The notes: generated from the sequence alone by a model not told the origin. A DNA stretch of 64,000 nt from Chloroflexota bacterium (GCA_024277135.1 JAJRVV010000245.1:1-64000), one strand, 5' to 3'. Positions 49,894 through 60,911 are shown, counted from the stretch's first letter. Made by a program: numbers and translations.

Positions 49894-50889
49894 TTAACCT
49901 CCGGTTAGCTTGACGCGCGGATCCAGGATCGCGAGGGCGATGTCTGAGAGAAAATTCATAAACACGATCATAAAGGTCAGGATGAGCAAGATAGCGCCGG
50001 CCACAAACATATCTAAATCGAGATATGATTTGAGCAGCAGTTCCCCCAGCTCCGGCAAGCCCAAGACCAAAGCCACAATCGGCAGTTCAGAAAAGATGCG
50101 GTTAGCGTCAAAACTCATGGTGCTGACGACGGGGTTGATGGCTAGCCGGGCCGGGTATTTAAGCAGCAGCTTCCATTCCGGGACGCCCCGGGCGCGGGCT
50201 GCGGTCACGGACAGGCTGTTCAACTCGTCGAGCATGGTAGCGCGCACGGTTTGTAGTTGGAAGGCTGTGGCCGACCAGGCCAGGACGATGGCCGGGACGA
50301 TGAGGTGGCGGATCAGGTCTAACGCCTTTTCAAGGCTCCACGGGGCATCCTTGTACTCCGGCGAGATAAGCCCGCCGACAGAAGAGTCAAAATAAGTGAT
50401 GGCGATGTACAGCATGACCAGGGCCAGCAAGAAGTTGGGCAGGGCTAACCCCAAATAACTAAACACGGTCAACGAGTAATCTTCAATTGAGTTACGTCTG
50501 ATGGCGGCATACATGCCCACCGGTATCGCAATCAGATAGGTTACGATCAATGTTGAGAAAAGGATCGCCAGGGTTAGCCAGATTTTTTGTCCAATGACGT
50601 TGTTGACCGAAGTTTGAAAGGCAAAGGCTTCCCCAAAGTCACCGTGAAGGACAATGCCTCCAATCCAACTGAAATAACGCTCCGGGGCCGGCCGGTCGAG
50701 GCCAAATTCCGCCCGGATGTTTTCCAGGTCTGATTCGGTGATGTTGGTGCCCGTCCCCGAAAATTTACGGAACGCCCACCGCTCGGCGTAGTCGCCGGGC
50801 GGGAGTTCCATAATTGCAAAAACCATGATCGACACGAAGAACATGGTCACAGCCATGCCGATGATACGCTGAATCAGAAAACGGAGCAT
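49894..50889 (-). CDS. oligopeptide/dipeptide ABC transporter permease (OppB/DppB-like)
   Basis: MLRFLIQRIIGMAVTMFFVSIMVFAIMELPPGD; permease TM pattern; VTAARARGVPEWKLLLKYPARLAINPVVS. Confidence 0.95.
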   Translation of the reverse strand: MLRFLIQRIIGMAVTMFFVSIMVFAIMELPPGDYAERWAFRKFSGTGTNITESDLENIRAEFGLDRPAPERYFSWIGGIVLHGDFGEAFAFQTSVNNVIGQKIWLTLAILFSTLIVTYLIAIPVGMYAAIRRNSIEDYSLTVFSYLGLALPNFLLALVMLYIAITYFDSSVGGLISPEYKDAPWSLEKALDLIRHLIVPAIVLAWSATAFQLQTVRATMLDELNSLSVTAARARGVPEWKLLLKYPARLAINPVVSTMSFDANRIFSELPIVALVLGLPELGELLLKSYLDLDMFVAGAILLILTFMIVFMNFLSDIALAILDPRVKLTGG

Positions 50890-50967
50890 ATCTTCTCCTC
50901 CTTTATGTATGATTGAAGTAAGAATGCTCTACAATTCACTTAATACCTGCTGTTCTGAAAATAGATT

Positions 50968-51077
50968 AGATTCAGTAGATCAAGATTTTTGCCACGAATG
51001 ACACGAATTACACGAAAAACAAGTTCTTAATCGTGAAATTCGTGAAATTCGCGGCAAATTTTGGATCTACTGAGATT
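50968..51077. mobile_element. MITE-like element, copy 3 (100 bp, 50973-51072) with TSD AGATT
   Basis: CAGTAGATC...GATCTACTG, flanks AGATT/AGATT; diverged from copies 1 and 2. Confidence 0.8.
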
Positions 51078-51207
51078 GGAGTCCAAAGCGTACTTTGTAC
51101 TTTGGACTCCATATTCTGCAAACGTGTCCCCCGCCTCAACCTCTCTCCCTTGAGGGAGAGGGTGAGGGGTGTCGCATTGGCGACAGAGCAAGGGGTTCGC
51201 CTGGTCT

Positions 51208-53316
51208 TTATTCTTCGAAGTACCACTGGGCCGGGATCATGGGGTAGGAGCGGTAGTAGTCGTAGCTTACCACTGTGTAAGGCCCAAAGTTGCGCAACGT
51301 GTTGTGGTGGATGATCGGCGTTTTAAGGTTTCCAGCAATCCCGATCTTCCACAGATTGTTTACGTGAATGTCAACAATCTGCTCACCCAGGGCGTCGCTT
51401 TCCGGCGACCCAAGCGGGTATTGGAGGAATTGGGCGACGATGTCGTAAAGTTCGATGACATCGGCCGGCGGCTCGATGCCGGAGGCGCCATCGGTGTTCA
51501 CCCATTCTTGCCACTGGTAGGCAATACCGGGGTTAAACGGCTCGCCAAACGGAGGCAGCAGCATCTCGGTGTTCAACACGATGATAGCCCCGGCCGTGCC
51601 GTCATACTTCCAGGTGAGTACATCGGCCTGATTCGAATTGGCGCGATCACGATACTCGTCAGAAGTCACTTCCTTGAGAACAGTGGAAATACCAACCGCT
51701 TCCCAGTAATCTTTGACCAATTCGTGGGTAGCCACCGGGCCGCCCTGATTGGCGAATTGAAGATCAAGCGTGAGGTCTGAGCCATCAAGCCGATCGCGGA
51801 AGCCGTCGCCGTCCACATCAACCAGACCCATATCGTCGAGCAGCGCGTTAGCTGCATCCGGATCATATTCGATGAAGGCAGTTTTGTGCTCTTCTGTGAC
51901 GAAGTTAACGGTATTCGGATCGGCCGGGGTGGCCTGGATTGGCTCAGCCTGACCGAGGTAGACCAACTCAACGATCTCGGCCCGGTTAATGGCTAAAGAC
52001 ATCGCCTGACGGAAGCGCAGATCATTAAAAATTTCGCGCATCCCTTCATCCGGGTGGTTCAAGTTAAAGCCGTAGAATACGGTGGCGCCAACACCGAAGC
52101 CCAGGTCAACAGTGTAGTTGCCGTTGGCCTCATTCTCTTTGTAGAGGGGGAAGTCCACGATGTCAATTGATTGCACTTTGTAGTCAACTTCACCGTTGGT
52201 GATTTTCAGGTTGCGAACTTCTGAGTCAGGAACGTACAGCTCGTCTTGTTCGTTGATGTAGGGCAGTTGGTTGCCGACAGTGTCAACCATGTAGAAGTAG
52301 GGGTTGGCAACCAGGCGGCGCCCTTCGGTGGTCTCTTCTACTAATATGTGCGATTCCAGCGTGGGCAGTACGTCATCCGCTTCGCCGCTTAACAATGGGG
52401 AGGGGGTGTCGGTCCAGTCGCTGTTGCCATAGTAGAGTTCGGCCACTTCGGGCAGGGTCATGCCTTCGGCCATTTTCTTTTCAAAGAAATGTTTTGGTTG
52501 GAAGGGTTGGATGTAGGTGGTGGCAAAGAAGTTCAGGATGCCGGGGGTTGGTACCGGGAAGGTGAATTTGATGGTTGTTTCATCAACGACTTCTACCTTC
52601 ATGGTATCATCGCCAAAGGCAGCCCAACCTGGTGTGTTGGGAAAAACGTCGGGGTTCAGAATCAACTCGTTCATCCAGAACTCAATGTCGGCCGAGGTGA
52701 ATGGTTCGCCATCAGACCATTTGTGGCCTTTACGCAGAAAAACGGTCAGTTCAGTGAAATCATCGTTCCATTCCCAATCTTTGGCCACGTTAGGCTCAAT
52801 CGTCACGTAATCATCGCTGAAGCGAACAAGATTCACGTGACGAACGCTCAAGAAGTCGGACGTACCCGCCTCGGTTGCGTTGGAAAGCGCATTGAATACG
52901 CCGCCGTACTTGCCGATCGCTTCGTAGGGTACGACGACCAGCGGTTCATCCGGCACGCGATCTTCTACCGGCGGCAGGTCAGGGTTATTGGTGATCTGGG
53001 CGTTTAGTTCGGCGATGGAGGGGTTCTCATGGAAGGCCATGGTACAACCGGCGGCAGCTTCGTAATCGGCTAATTCGTAGAGTCGCTCGAATTCACCAGC
53101 CGTAACGCCGGCGCGGTCGGCTATGGTCACGGCCGGACAGCCCTCACCCATCGTTTCATCAGGCGCCGCTGCTTCCGTAGGCGCTGCTTGTCCCTGATCG
53201 GAGGCGGGTTCTGCTGGTTCCGGGGTTGTTTGATCATCTGTCCCGCCACAGGCGACAAGAACCAAAGCCAGCAAGATAAATAGCGTGATAAGCCAATGCT
53301 TTCTATTTTTCTGCAT
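51208..53316 (-). CDS. ABC transporter substrate-binding protein, family 5 (peptide-binding lipoprotein)
   Basis: MQKNRKHWLITLFILLALVLVACGG lipobox; EWNDDFTELTVFLRKGHKWSDGEPFTSADIEFWMNEL; DLRFRQAMSLAINRAEIVELVYLGQAEP. Confidence 0.93.
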   Translation of the reverse strand: MQKNRKHWLITLFILLALVLVACGGTDDQTTPEPAEPASDQGQAAPTEAAAPDETMGEGCPAVTIADRAGVTAGEFERLYELADYEAAAGCTMAFHENPSIAELNAQITNNPDLPPVEDRVPDEPLVVVPYEAIGKYGGVFNALSNATEAGTSDFLSVRHVNLVRFSDDYVTIEPNVAKDWEWNDDFTELTVFLRKGHKWSDGEPFTSADIEFWMNELILNPDVFPNTPGWAAFGDDTMKVEVVDETTIKFTFPVPTPGILNFFATTYIQPFQPKHFFEKKMAEGMTLPEVAELYYGNSDWTDTPSPLLSGEADDVLPTLESHILVEETTEGRRLVANPYFYMVDTVGNQLPYINEQDELYVPDSEVRNLKITNGEVDYKVQSIDIVDFPLYKENEANGNYTVDLGFGVGATVFYGFNLNHPDEGMREIFNDLRFRQAMSLAINRAEIVELVYLGQAEPIQATPADPNTVNFVTEEHKTAFIEYDPDAANALLDDMGLVDVDGDGFRDRLDGSDLTLDLQFANQGGPVATHELVKDYWEAVGISTVLKEVTSDEYRDRANSNQADVLTWKYDGTAGAIIVLNTEMLLPPFGEPFNPGIAYQWQEWVNTDGASGIEPPADVIELYDIVAQFLQYPLGSPESDALGEQIVDIHVNNLWKIGIAGNLKTPIIHHNTLRNFGPYTVVSYDYYRSYPMIPAQWYFEE

Positions 53317-53761
53317 TTCTCTCTCCTTCTGAGAATTTTTACTGTTCACCTGGGAGTTTGTCGGAAAAATTACAATAACAGCACGGATACGACGGATTCT
53401 CACGAGCAAAGCAAAGTCTGTGTCAATCCGGATCATCCGTGTCCCCATTCATTTGTTCTCCGATAGACTGTCAGGCATAAAACAACAAATAAGCTTTTAT
53501 GTTTCAGGCAACCGCCTGACGAATCAAACCATAAGCACCTTTCCTCCGTTAGATGACGTTTTCAATAACTCGCCATTAAACACAACACACAGGTTGTGCC
53601 GAACTGGGCCAATATCAGGCAAAATCAGGCAAAATTAGGTATTGTTGCTGTTGGGTGTCTGTGAGTATTGAAACTGTCCATAATTAGTTGATCCATGTTC
53701 TTTGGAGCCACGATTACAGCTAGTGTACATTGTGCCACCGCATATGACCAGTAATTCGGCC

Positions 53762-53824
53762 GCGCTGACACGGATCGTCGCGGCGCTTACACGGATCGTC
53801 TCGGCTGTAACACGGCATCTGGAT
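53762..53824. repeat. three 21-bp degenerate tandem units
   Basis: gcgctgacacggatcgtcgcg / gcgcttacacggatcgtctcg / gctgtaacacggcatctggat. Confidence 0.6.
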
Positions 53825-54148
53825 ACCTAACTTGTTGAATGGACTGCCTGCTATATTGGCTGTGAACCTGTCTCCGGGAAGGATATTATTCACGGATCGA
53901 ATTGGCTGGAGGAGGGATTATGACGATACTGATGGTACTGCTGGAGTCTGGCGAATTATAAAATCTTCTCTGGCGCGTGGGGCGATTTTCAAAATCGCCC
54001 TACACTGGAAAATTCAAAAAACGCCAGTGTCCAGGTACTATTCAACCGTCCTAAAATAGTACACTATCTCTGTAGTTTTCCAAAACGGCGGCGAATCAGC
54101 CGGAATTGACGTGGAAGCCCGGCTAAATTCGTATTGGGGAGGTGGTTT

Positions 54149-54202
54149 TGCGTCCTGCATCACGTGGTCGCTGATTCGACCCGGCGCGTGATGCAGGACG
54201 CA
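54149..54202. terminator. long hairpin immediately downstream of rny (16-bp perfect arms)
   Basis: TGCGTCCTGCATCACG ... CGTGATGCAGGACGCA, 7 bp from the rny stop; no clear T run. Confidence 0.5.
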
Positions 54203-54208
54203 TTTGCT

Positions 54209-55744
54209 TTATTTGGCGAAGCCCACCGCCCGCGTCTCGCGGATAACGGTGACTTGAATTTGGCCGGGATATTGCATGCTGTCTTCGATGGACTTGGAGA
54301 TGTCTTTGGACAGCCGCATCGCGCCCAAATCGTCAATTTTACCAGGCTTGACCAGAATGCGAATTTCACGACCAGCCTGGAGGGCATAGGCGCTGTCCAC
54401 GCCGGGAAATGAGGCGGCGATTTCTTCCAGTGTGCGCACCCGTTTGATGTAATTTTCCAAACTTTCCCGGCGCGCGCCGGGACGGGCGCCGGAAATGGCG
54501 TCGGCGGCTTCTACAATGATGGCCTCGACCGTTTCTTGCTCGACTTCATGGTGATGGGAAGCGATAGCGTTGACGACTGTTGGGGGCACTCTGAATCGTT
54601 TCGCAAATTCTGCGCCCAGCATGGCGTGTGTGCCTTCCTGCTCATGGTCCATCGCTTTGCCCAGGTCGTGCAGCAGACCGCCCATTTTGGCAATTTCGAC
54701 ATTGGCGCCCAGTTCGGCGGCGAGTACGGCCGAAATTTTGGCGGCTTCCACGGCGTGATGAAGCTGGTTTTGACCGTAGGAGGTGCGGTATTTTAACCGA
54801 CCCAACATTTGTGTGATTTGGGGATGAAGGCCGTGTACGTTGGCTTCATAAGCAGCTTGTTCGCCGGCTTCTTTGATGACTTGATTCACTTCTTTCTGGG
54901 CGTCTTTGATCAGTTTTTCGATGCGGGCGGGATGGATACGGCCGTCCGTGATCAGTTTTTCCAGGGCGCGGCGGGCGACTTCACGGCGTACCGAATCAAA
55001 GCTGGAAACGGTGACGGCTTCCGGGGTATCATCCACCACGATGTCTACGCCGGCGGCCTGCTCAAAAGCGCGGATATTACGGCCGTTTCGACCAATAATC
55101 CGCCCTTTCATCTCTTCCTTGGGCAGCGGCACCACCGACACCGTGATTTCAGCCACCTGATCGGACGCCACCCGCTGGATAGCCATCGCTACCAGTTTGC
55201 GCGCTTTGACTTCGGCCATTTCTCGCGCCTCGTCTTCTACTTCGCGCATGATGCGGGCCATGTCTTGCCGGGATTCTTTTTCCACATCGTCCAGAAGCAC
55301 TCTTTTGGCCTCTTCTGTTGACATGCTGGCTACTTTTTCCAACTGCTGCCGATGTTCATGGGTGATTTGATCTAATTCATTTTGACGGCGATCCAGACGG
55401 CTTTGCCGTTTGTTGAGTATTTTTTCCCGTTGTTCCAGCTTTTTTGCCTGCCCATCTAATTTTTCGCCGCGCCGGTCAATGCGCTCTTCTGTCCGGGACA
55501 AATCCTGGTAGCGGCGTTCGATTACTTTTTCGGCCTCGCTCCGAATTTGTTTGCTTTCGCGTAAGGCGATGTTATGAATATTCTCCGCTTCTTTTTCTGC
55601 GGCTGCTTTTCTCTCTTCAGTTTCTCTTTGTAAAGTGGCATAGGCTTGCTCAGTTTTGGGGCGGGTGATGAAGTAAACCGCGACCGCGGCTACAACGCCG
55701 CCTATGAGCAAACCGGCCACAATGCCGATCAATAATTGTTGCAT
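54209..55744 (-). CDS. rny: ribonuclease Y
   Basis: N-terminal TM, coiled coil, [85 protein letters not shown]. Confidence 0.97.
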   Translation of the reverse strand: MQQLLIGIVAGLLIGGVVAAVAVYFITRPKTEQAYATLQRETEERKAAAEKEAENIHNIALRESKQIRSEAEKVIERRYQDLSRTEERIDRRGEKLDGQAKKLEQREKILNKRQSRLDRRQNELDQITHEHRQQLEKVASMSTEEAKRVLLDDVEKESRQDMARIMREVEDEAREMAEVKARKLVAMAIQRVASDQVAEITVSVVPLPKEEMKGRIIGRNGRNIRAFEQAAGVDIVVDDTPEAVTVSSFDSVRREVARRALEKLITDGRIHPARIEKLIKDAQKEVNQVIKEAGEQAAYEANVHGLHPQITQMLGRLKYRTSYGQNQLHHAVEAAKISAVLAAELGANVEIAKMGGLLHDLGKAMDHEQEGTHAMLGAEFAKRFRVPPTVVNAIASHHHEVEQETVEAIIVEAADAISGARPGARRESLENYIKRVRTLEEIAASFPGVDSAYALQAGREIRILVKPGKIDDLGAMRLSKDISKSIEDSMQYPGQIQVTVIRETRAVGFAK

Positions 55745-55757
55745 TGTCTAACTCCTT

Positions 55758-56420
55758 TCATTTGTGACGGCCGCCCACATTTTCCAGTTCATCGCTTTCC
55801 TGAACGGCTTGCCACATTTCTTCACTGATTTGTTTGATAAGTCCATAATGAAATCCGCGCCGCTGCAAAAAGCCGCCCAGCTTGACGCAAAATGATTCTT
55901 CCGATAAATGTAAGCGGGCCAGTTGTGTCGCCTTTTTCTGTGCTGCCCGGCGCGCAGCCGCTTCTTCATCCACATCGGACAGGACGGCGTCAATGATCTC
56001 CCGGCTGATCCCTTTTTGTTGCAGTTCGTGCCGCAGCGCCAGGCGGCTGCGCGGCTTAAACGTTTCTCGCTGCTCCACCCAATAGCGGGCGAAGGTTTCA
56101 TCATCGAGCAGGTCAACCGCCATCAATCGGACAATGACGGTTTGAATGATGTCGTCAGCATACCCTTTTGGGCGTAAGTTCCGCTCTATTTCGGCAGCGC
56201 TGCGCGGACGATAGCTGAGCAATCGCAAAGCGGCTTGCCGCGCCTGCTCAACCGCCTCTTTTTGTTCAAGTTGTTCGATGTCGGCCGGCGTTAGTTCCTG
56301 ACCGATTTTGAGACCCTGCGCGGTAACGGCTGTAATCCCAAAAGCAAATTCCCCGTCCAAAAAAATACTAATCCGGGAGCGATTCTTTTTTTGCTGTGTC
56401 AGCGCCGTAATTTTGCCCAT
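55758..56420 (-). CDS. recX: regulatory protein RecX
   Basis: ARQAALRLLSYRPRSAAEIERNLRPKGYADDIIQTVIVRLMAVDLLDDETFARYWVEQRETFKPRSRLALRHELQQKGI. Confidence 0.9.
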   Translation of the reverse strand: MGKITALTQQKKNRSRISIFLDGEFAFGITAVTAQGLKIGQELTPADIEQLEQKEAVEQARQAALRLLSYRPRSAAEIERNLRPKGYADDIIQTVIVRLMAVDLLDDETFARYWVEQRETFKPRSRLALRHELQQKGISREIIDAVLSDVDEEAAARRAAQKKATQLARLHLSEESFCVKLGGFLQRRGFHYGLIKQISEEMWQAVQESDELENVGGRHK

Positions 56421-56676
56421 AATAAAAAAACCGCAGCATAAAACATGCCACGGCCGTTGATCGGGAATACGCCTAATAGCAACCCGCAGGTTGCTCAAAC
56501 CAGGTTGTAGATTTGCTCAGTTTAACGGTTGGCCTCAAGGCAAACCGAAAGGCGTAAAAATTTGCTGATTCTGGAAACAACCAGAGTGAATGGGCGGCCG
56601 TTTCCAATCAAAAGCCCGAACAGTACAGGTTATAGCCTGTAAAGCCAGTGGCACATCAAAAGGCGAGAGTGATTGT

Positions 56677-57696
56677 TTAATCAGCCTCAGCCGGACGTGC
56701 CAAAGCCGGCAACCCCGCTTGTTGGCGAACCAGGTCTTCCAGTTCGGCGAGCATTGCCGGATTCTCGGCCAGGAACCGCTTCGCATTTTCGCGGCCCTGA
56801 CCTAGAAGCGTTTCCCCATAGCGAAAAAAAGCGCCTCGTTTCGTGATGAGTTCGTAATCTACCGCCAGGTCCAAAACATCGCCTGTTCTGGACACCCCTT
56901 CGTTATACATGATGTCAAATTCGCACTGGGTGAAAGGCGGGGCCACTTTATTTTTCTTGACTTTGATCCGGGTGCGATTGCCGGTGACTTCGCCGCCAGC
57001 TTTGATAGCGCTAATGCGGCGAATATCCATTCGCACAGATGCGTAAAATTTGAGAGCGTTGCCGCCAGTTGTCGTCTCCGGGCTGCCAAACATGACGCCA
57101 ATTTTAGAGCGGAGTTGATTGGTGAAAATGACGATGGTGTTCGTCTGCTTGATAATGCCAGACAATTTTCGCAAAGCCTGAGACATCAACCGGGCTTGCA
57201 GTCCCATATGGGAATCGCCCATCTCCCCCTCAATTTCTGCGCGAGGAACCAGCGCGGCCACCGAATCCACCACCACCACATCCATGGTGCCAGACCGGAT
57301 CAGCGCCTCTGCAATTTCCAGGGCTTGTTCGCCGGTGTCGGGCTGGGAGACGTATAGATTATTTATGTCAACCCCGCATTTTTCGGCATAGCCGGGATCA
57401 AGGGCGTGTTCCATATCAATAAAGGCGCAAAGGCCGCCCATTTTTTGGGCTTCGGCGATGATGTGCTGGCAAATCGTGGTTTTACCCGACGATTCCGGCC
57501 CATAAATTTCAACGACACGGCCGCGCGGTACGCCGCCAACGCCGAGGGCGATGTCTAATGACAACGTGCCGGTGGGGATGGCTTCCACCTGGAGGTGCGA
57601 CGCCTCGCCCAAACGCATGATGACGCCCTCGCCAAATCGTTTGGTGAGAGAAGCCAATGTGTTTTCGAGCATACGGTCCCGATTGTTTTTGCTCAT
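56677..57696 (-). CDS. recA: recombinase RecA
   Basis: [66 protein letters not shown]. Confidence 0.98.
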   Translation of the reverse strand: MSKNNRDRMLENTLASLTKRFGEGVIMRLGEASHLQVEAIPTGTLSLDIALGVGGVPRGRVVEIYGPESSGKTTICQHIIAEAQKMGGLCAFIDMEHALDPGYAEKCGVDINNLYVSQPDTGEQALEIAEALIRSGTMDVVVVDSVAALVPRAEIEGEMGDSHMGLQARLMSQALRKLSGIIKQTNTIVIFTNQLRSKIGVMFGSPETTTGGNALKFYASVRMDIRRISAIKAGGEVTGNRTRIKVKKNKVAPPFTQCEFDIMYNEGVSRTGDVLDLAVDYELITKRGAFFRYGETLLGQGRENAKRFLAENPAMLAELEDLVRQQAGLPALARPAEAD

Positions 57697-57793
57697 AAGC
57701 GCCCTGATGGATTAGCGGTCTGTCTTAATTATTCTCAGAAACTTGCGCGGTTTGTAGATTCCTCCAAGTTTCTATTTTATTATTGGTTATGTA

Positions 57794-58723
57794 GTGTACA
57801 ATAGCGTTATGGAAATGGCAAACCAGCAAAAACCAGCTTTTCTGCTCAAAAACATTCGCATAGCCAGTAAGTCGGATGCGCCTCAAATCACTCAGCTTTT
57901 ACAACGTTCCGTCTATTCTGATTGGCATGTGGATTGGCGGCTGCCGGGAGATTGGATTGGGCGGAAAGGGTTTGTGCTGCTGTCGGCAAATGGCGGTGCG
58001 CCGCCGCGTCCTTTCCGCTCTGGCCGCGCTGCTGATTTGCTGGGATGTTTGGCGGTCACGGCCGATCCACCGCCGGCGGCCTGGGTGCGGGTGGTGGGAT
58101 TGTTGGACGTGATACGGCCGTTTCCCGCATTAGGAGCCATGTTTGAACGGGTGACGGCGAATTTGCGGGGCACGGCCGTCACTGAAATCAATTGGTTGGT
58201 CACCCACTCCTGGCCCATCGTTTATTTGCCGGTGATGGGGTTTGCCCTAACCAATCATATTGAGACCTATCGCAAAGACGGCATGGCGATGCCGCCCATC
58301 GAATCCGTGCCCGGTCTCACCTTTCGCCCGGCAGCGTTGGCTGATATGACGCTGCTGGCTGAGATTGAGACCGAAGGCTTTGCCCCCCGCTGGCGGTACA
58401 GCGCAGAGTCTCTCCGGTTGGCCCATTCGCAAGCGTTCTCTTTTGAGGTGGCGCTGCTGGATGGCGTGTTGGTTGGTTACCAACTGAGTACGCCGACGAA
58501 AATGGGGGCGCATCTGGCGCGGTTGGTGGTACGGCTGTGGCTGCACGGCCGTGGCGTCGGTTCCGCCTTGTTGGCGCAGGCCATTCACGGCTATCAGGCT
58601 CGCGGGCTGACGCATGTGACGCTGAACACGCAAGTTGATAACAAGCCATCACAGAACCTTTACCGAAAATTCGGCTTTGTCCCCACTGGCGAAAGAACCC
58701 CCGTCTGGACAAAGCAGTTGTAA
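57794..58723 (+). CDS. GNAT family N-acetyltransferase
   Basis: LARLVVRLWLHGRGVGSALLAQAIHGYQARGLTHVTLNTQVDNKPSQNLYRKFGF. Confidence 0.9.
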   Translation: MYNSVMEMANQQKPAFLLKNIRIASKSDAPQITQLLQRSVYSDWHVDWRLPGDWIGRKGFVLLSANGGAPPRPFRSGRAADLLGCLAVTADPPPAAWVRVVGLLDVIRPFPALGAMFERVTANLRGTAVTEINWLVTHSWPIVYLPVMGFALTNHIETYRKDGMAMPPIESVPGLTFRPAALADMTLLAEIETEGFAPRWRYSAESLRLAHSQAFSFEVALLDGVLVGYQLSTPTKMGAHLARLVVRLWLHGRGVGSALLAQAIHGYQARGLTHVTLNTQVDNKPSQNLYRKFGFVPTGERTPVWTKQL

Positions 58724-58741
58724 TCAAATTTGGAGGCGATA

Positions 58742-59386
58742 ATGAGCGATTTACCGACCGTCCATATCCCGGAAGATGCGCCTTACGTGAATGCGCTTTT
58801 TTTGCAAATGCTGCGCGGCATTGAAGAGGTACTTGGCGAAAACGGGTTGAATGCGGTGCTGCGCTCAAGCGGTTTGGCCCGGTACATCGGCAATCCGCCG
58901 GAAAACAATCTGGAAAGCGATATCTTGGCCCGCGAATATGCCCGCTTGAATGAAGCGATTGAAGAATTCACCGGCCGGGCTGGCAAAGGGATGCTGCGCC
59001 GGATTGGCCGCGCCTCTTTTCAGTGGGGGATGCGTGAGCAAGCGGCCGTGATGGGATTGGCTGGCATCGCTCTCAAAGCCCTGCCCCAGCGTTTGCGTAA
59101 ACGCGCCATCTTGCTAGGCTTACGCAAAGGGCTGATGGATGTGGTCGAATTTGGCAAAGTGGATGTCAAGTACGAAGGCGGCGTCATGATTTACACCGAT
59201 TACGCCTGCACCATTTGCCATACCCGGCACAGCGACCACCCGATTTGCCACCTTTATGTGGGCACGCTGGGAGAAGCGATGACCTTTGCCACCGGGAAGG
59301 ATGCCCGTGAATTTGATATTGTAGAGACCCACTGCCGGGCGCAAGGGCATGATTATTGCCGCTTTGAAATCCGGGATAGACAATGA
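58742..59386 (+). CDS. 4-vinyl-reductase (V4R)-like domain protein
   Basis: C-terminal CTICHTRHSDHPICHLYVGTLGEAMTFATGKDAREFDIVETHCRAQGHDYCRFEI. Confidence 0.65.
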   Translation: MSDLPTVHIPEDAPYVNALFLQMLRGIEEVLGENGLNAVLRSSGLARYIGNPPENNLESDILAREYARLNEAIEEFTGRAGKGMLRRIGRASFQWGMREQAAVMGLAGIALKALPQRLRKRAILLGLRKGLMDVVEFGKVDVKYEGGVMIYTDYACTICHTRHSDHPICHLYVGTLGEAMTFATGKDAREFDIVETHCRAQGHDYCRFEIRDRQ

Positions 59387-59395
59387 GAGGGACAG

Positions 59396-59698
59396 ATGGC
59401 GCGTTATGAAGTGAGCCAAACCCAATTGGCGGCAGCGATGGCGGGATTACCCGGCTGGACAGTCGTTGACGGCAAATTACATAAGGGTTTCAAGTTTTCC
59501 ACATTTGCCGCGGCGATGGGTTGGATGATGGCCGTTTCGATCATTGCCGATAAAATGGATCATCATCCAGAATGGGCCAACGTATACAATCGCGTTACTG
59601 TCAATCTGGCGACGCATGATTTGGGGGACGTGATCAGCAATTGGGATGTTGAGTTGGCTCAGAAAATGGATGAGTTTGCCAAAGGGTACACATTGTGA
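59396..59698 (+). CDS. 4a-hydroxytetrahydrobiopterin dehydratase (PCD/DCoH)
   Basis: [58 protein letters not shown]. Confidence 0.93.
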   Translation: MARYEVSQTQLAAAMAGLPGWTVVDGKLHKGFKFSTFAAAMGWMMAVSIIADKMDHHPEWANVYNRVTVNLATHDLGDVISNWDVELAQKMDEFAKGYTL

Positions 59699-59705
59699 GG
59701 TGATT

Positions 59706-60911
59706 ATGTTGAAACCAACTTTCAAATGGGCAGATCCGATGCTGCTTAACGAACAGTTAACTGGCGAAGAAAGAATGATTCGCGACTCCGCCAGGGAATT
59801 TTGCCAGAAGCAGTTGATGCCCCGCGTGTTGGAGGCCAACCGTCATGAAACGTTTGACCGCCAGATTTTTAATGAGATGGGGGAAATGGGGCTTTTGGGC
59901 GTGACATTACCGGAAGCGTATGGCGCAGCGGGCTTGAACGCTGTCTGCTACGGTCTCATCGCCAGAGAAGTGGAACGGGTGGACAGCGGCTATCGCAGCG
60001 CCATGAGCGTACAAAGCTCCTTGGTCATGTACCCCATCTACACCTATGGCAGCGAAGCCCAGCGGCAAAAGTATCTGCCCAAACTGGCCAGCGGTGAATG
60101 GGTGGGTTGTTTTGGTCTCACCGAACCCAATCATGGCAGCGATCCAGGCAGCATGGAAACCCGCGCCAAAAAGACGGCCAATGGCTGGATTCTACACGGC
60201 AACAAGATGTGGATCACCAATTCATCTATCGCCGACGTATTTGTGGTTTGGGCCAAAGCGTATGGGCACGGCGGCGAAAATGGGGACAAGGACGGGGACA
60301 TTCGCGGTTTTATTTTGGAGAAGGGGATGGCGGGGTTGAGCGCGCCCAAAATCGAAGGGAAATTCAGCTTGCGCGCCAGCGTCACCGGCGAGATCGTGAT
60401 GGACGAGGTGTTTGTGCCAGACGAAAATCTACTGCCCGATGTGAAAGGGTTGAAGGGGCCGTTTGGCTGTTTGAACAAGGCGCGTTATGGCATTGCCTGG
60501 GGCGCTTTGGGCGCGGCCGAATTTTGCTGGCACGCGGCTCGTCAATATACGTTGGATCGCATTCAGTTTGGCCGACCGTTAGCCGCCACCCAACTGATCC
60601 AGCTCAAACTAGCCAACATGATGACTGAGATCGCGTTGGGGCTGCAAGGCGCTTTACGGGTCGGCCGTCTCATGGATGAAGGGAAGGCGACGCCGGAAAT
60701 GGTCTCTCTGGTCAAGCGGAACTCCTGCGGCAAAGCGCTAGACATCGCCCGCATGGCGCGTGACATGCACGGGGGCAATGGTATTTCTGACGAATTCCAC
60801 GTGATCCGCCATGTGATGAACCTGGAATCAGTCAACACCTATGAAGGAACCCACGACATCCATGCGCTTATCCTGGGACGGGCGCAGACCGGGATTCAAG
60901 CCTTCAAGTGA
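59706..60911 (+). CDS. acyl-CoA dehydrogenase (glutaryl-CoA dehydrogenase-like)
   Basis: [64 protein letters not shown]. Confidence 0.92.
   Translation: MLKPTFKWADPMLLNEQLTGEERMIRDSAREFCQKQLMPRVLEANRHETFDRQIFNEMGEMGLLGVTLPEAYGAAGLNAVCYGLIAREVERVDSGYRSAMSVQSSLVMYPIYTYGSEAQRQKYLPKLASGEWVGCFGLTEPNHGSDPGSMETRAKKTANGWILHGNKMWITNSSIADVFVVWAKAYGHGGENGDKDGDIRGFILEKGMAGLSAPKIEGKFSLRASVTGEIVMDEVFVPDENLLPDVKGLKGPFGCLNKARYGIAWGALGAAEFCWHAARQYTLDRIQFGRPLAATQLIQLKLANMMTEIALGLQGALRVGRLMDEGKATPEMVSLVKRNSCGKALDIARMARDMHGGNGISDEFHVIRHVMNLESVNTYEGTHDIHALILGRAQTGIQAFK

Noticed and set aside
46660-53316. opp operon as a candidate novel system
   Set aside because: Standard five-gene peptide ABC transporter; only its lack of ACGGCCGT and the intergenic palindromes are noteworthy.
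54209-57696. recA-recX-rny cluster as a novel linkage
   Set aside because: Ordinary housekeeping genes; recA-recX adjacency is common and rny near recA is seen in other bacteria.
57697-57793. LexA/SOS box upstream of recA
   Set aside because: Looked for GAAC-N4-GTTC-like or TAGAACA-like palindromes and found no convincing site by eye.
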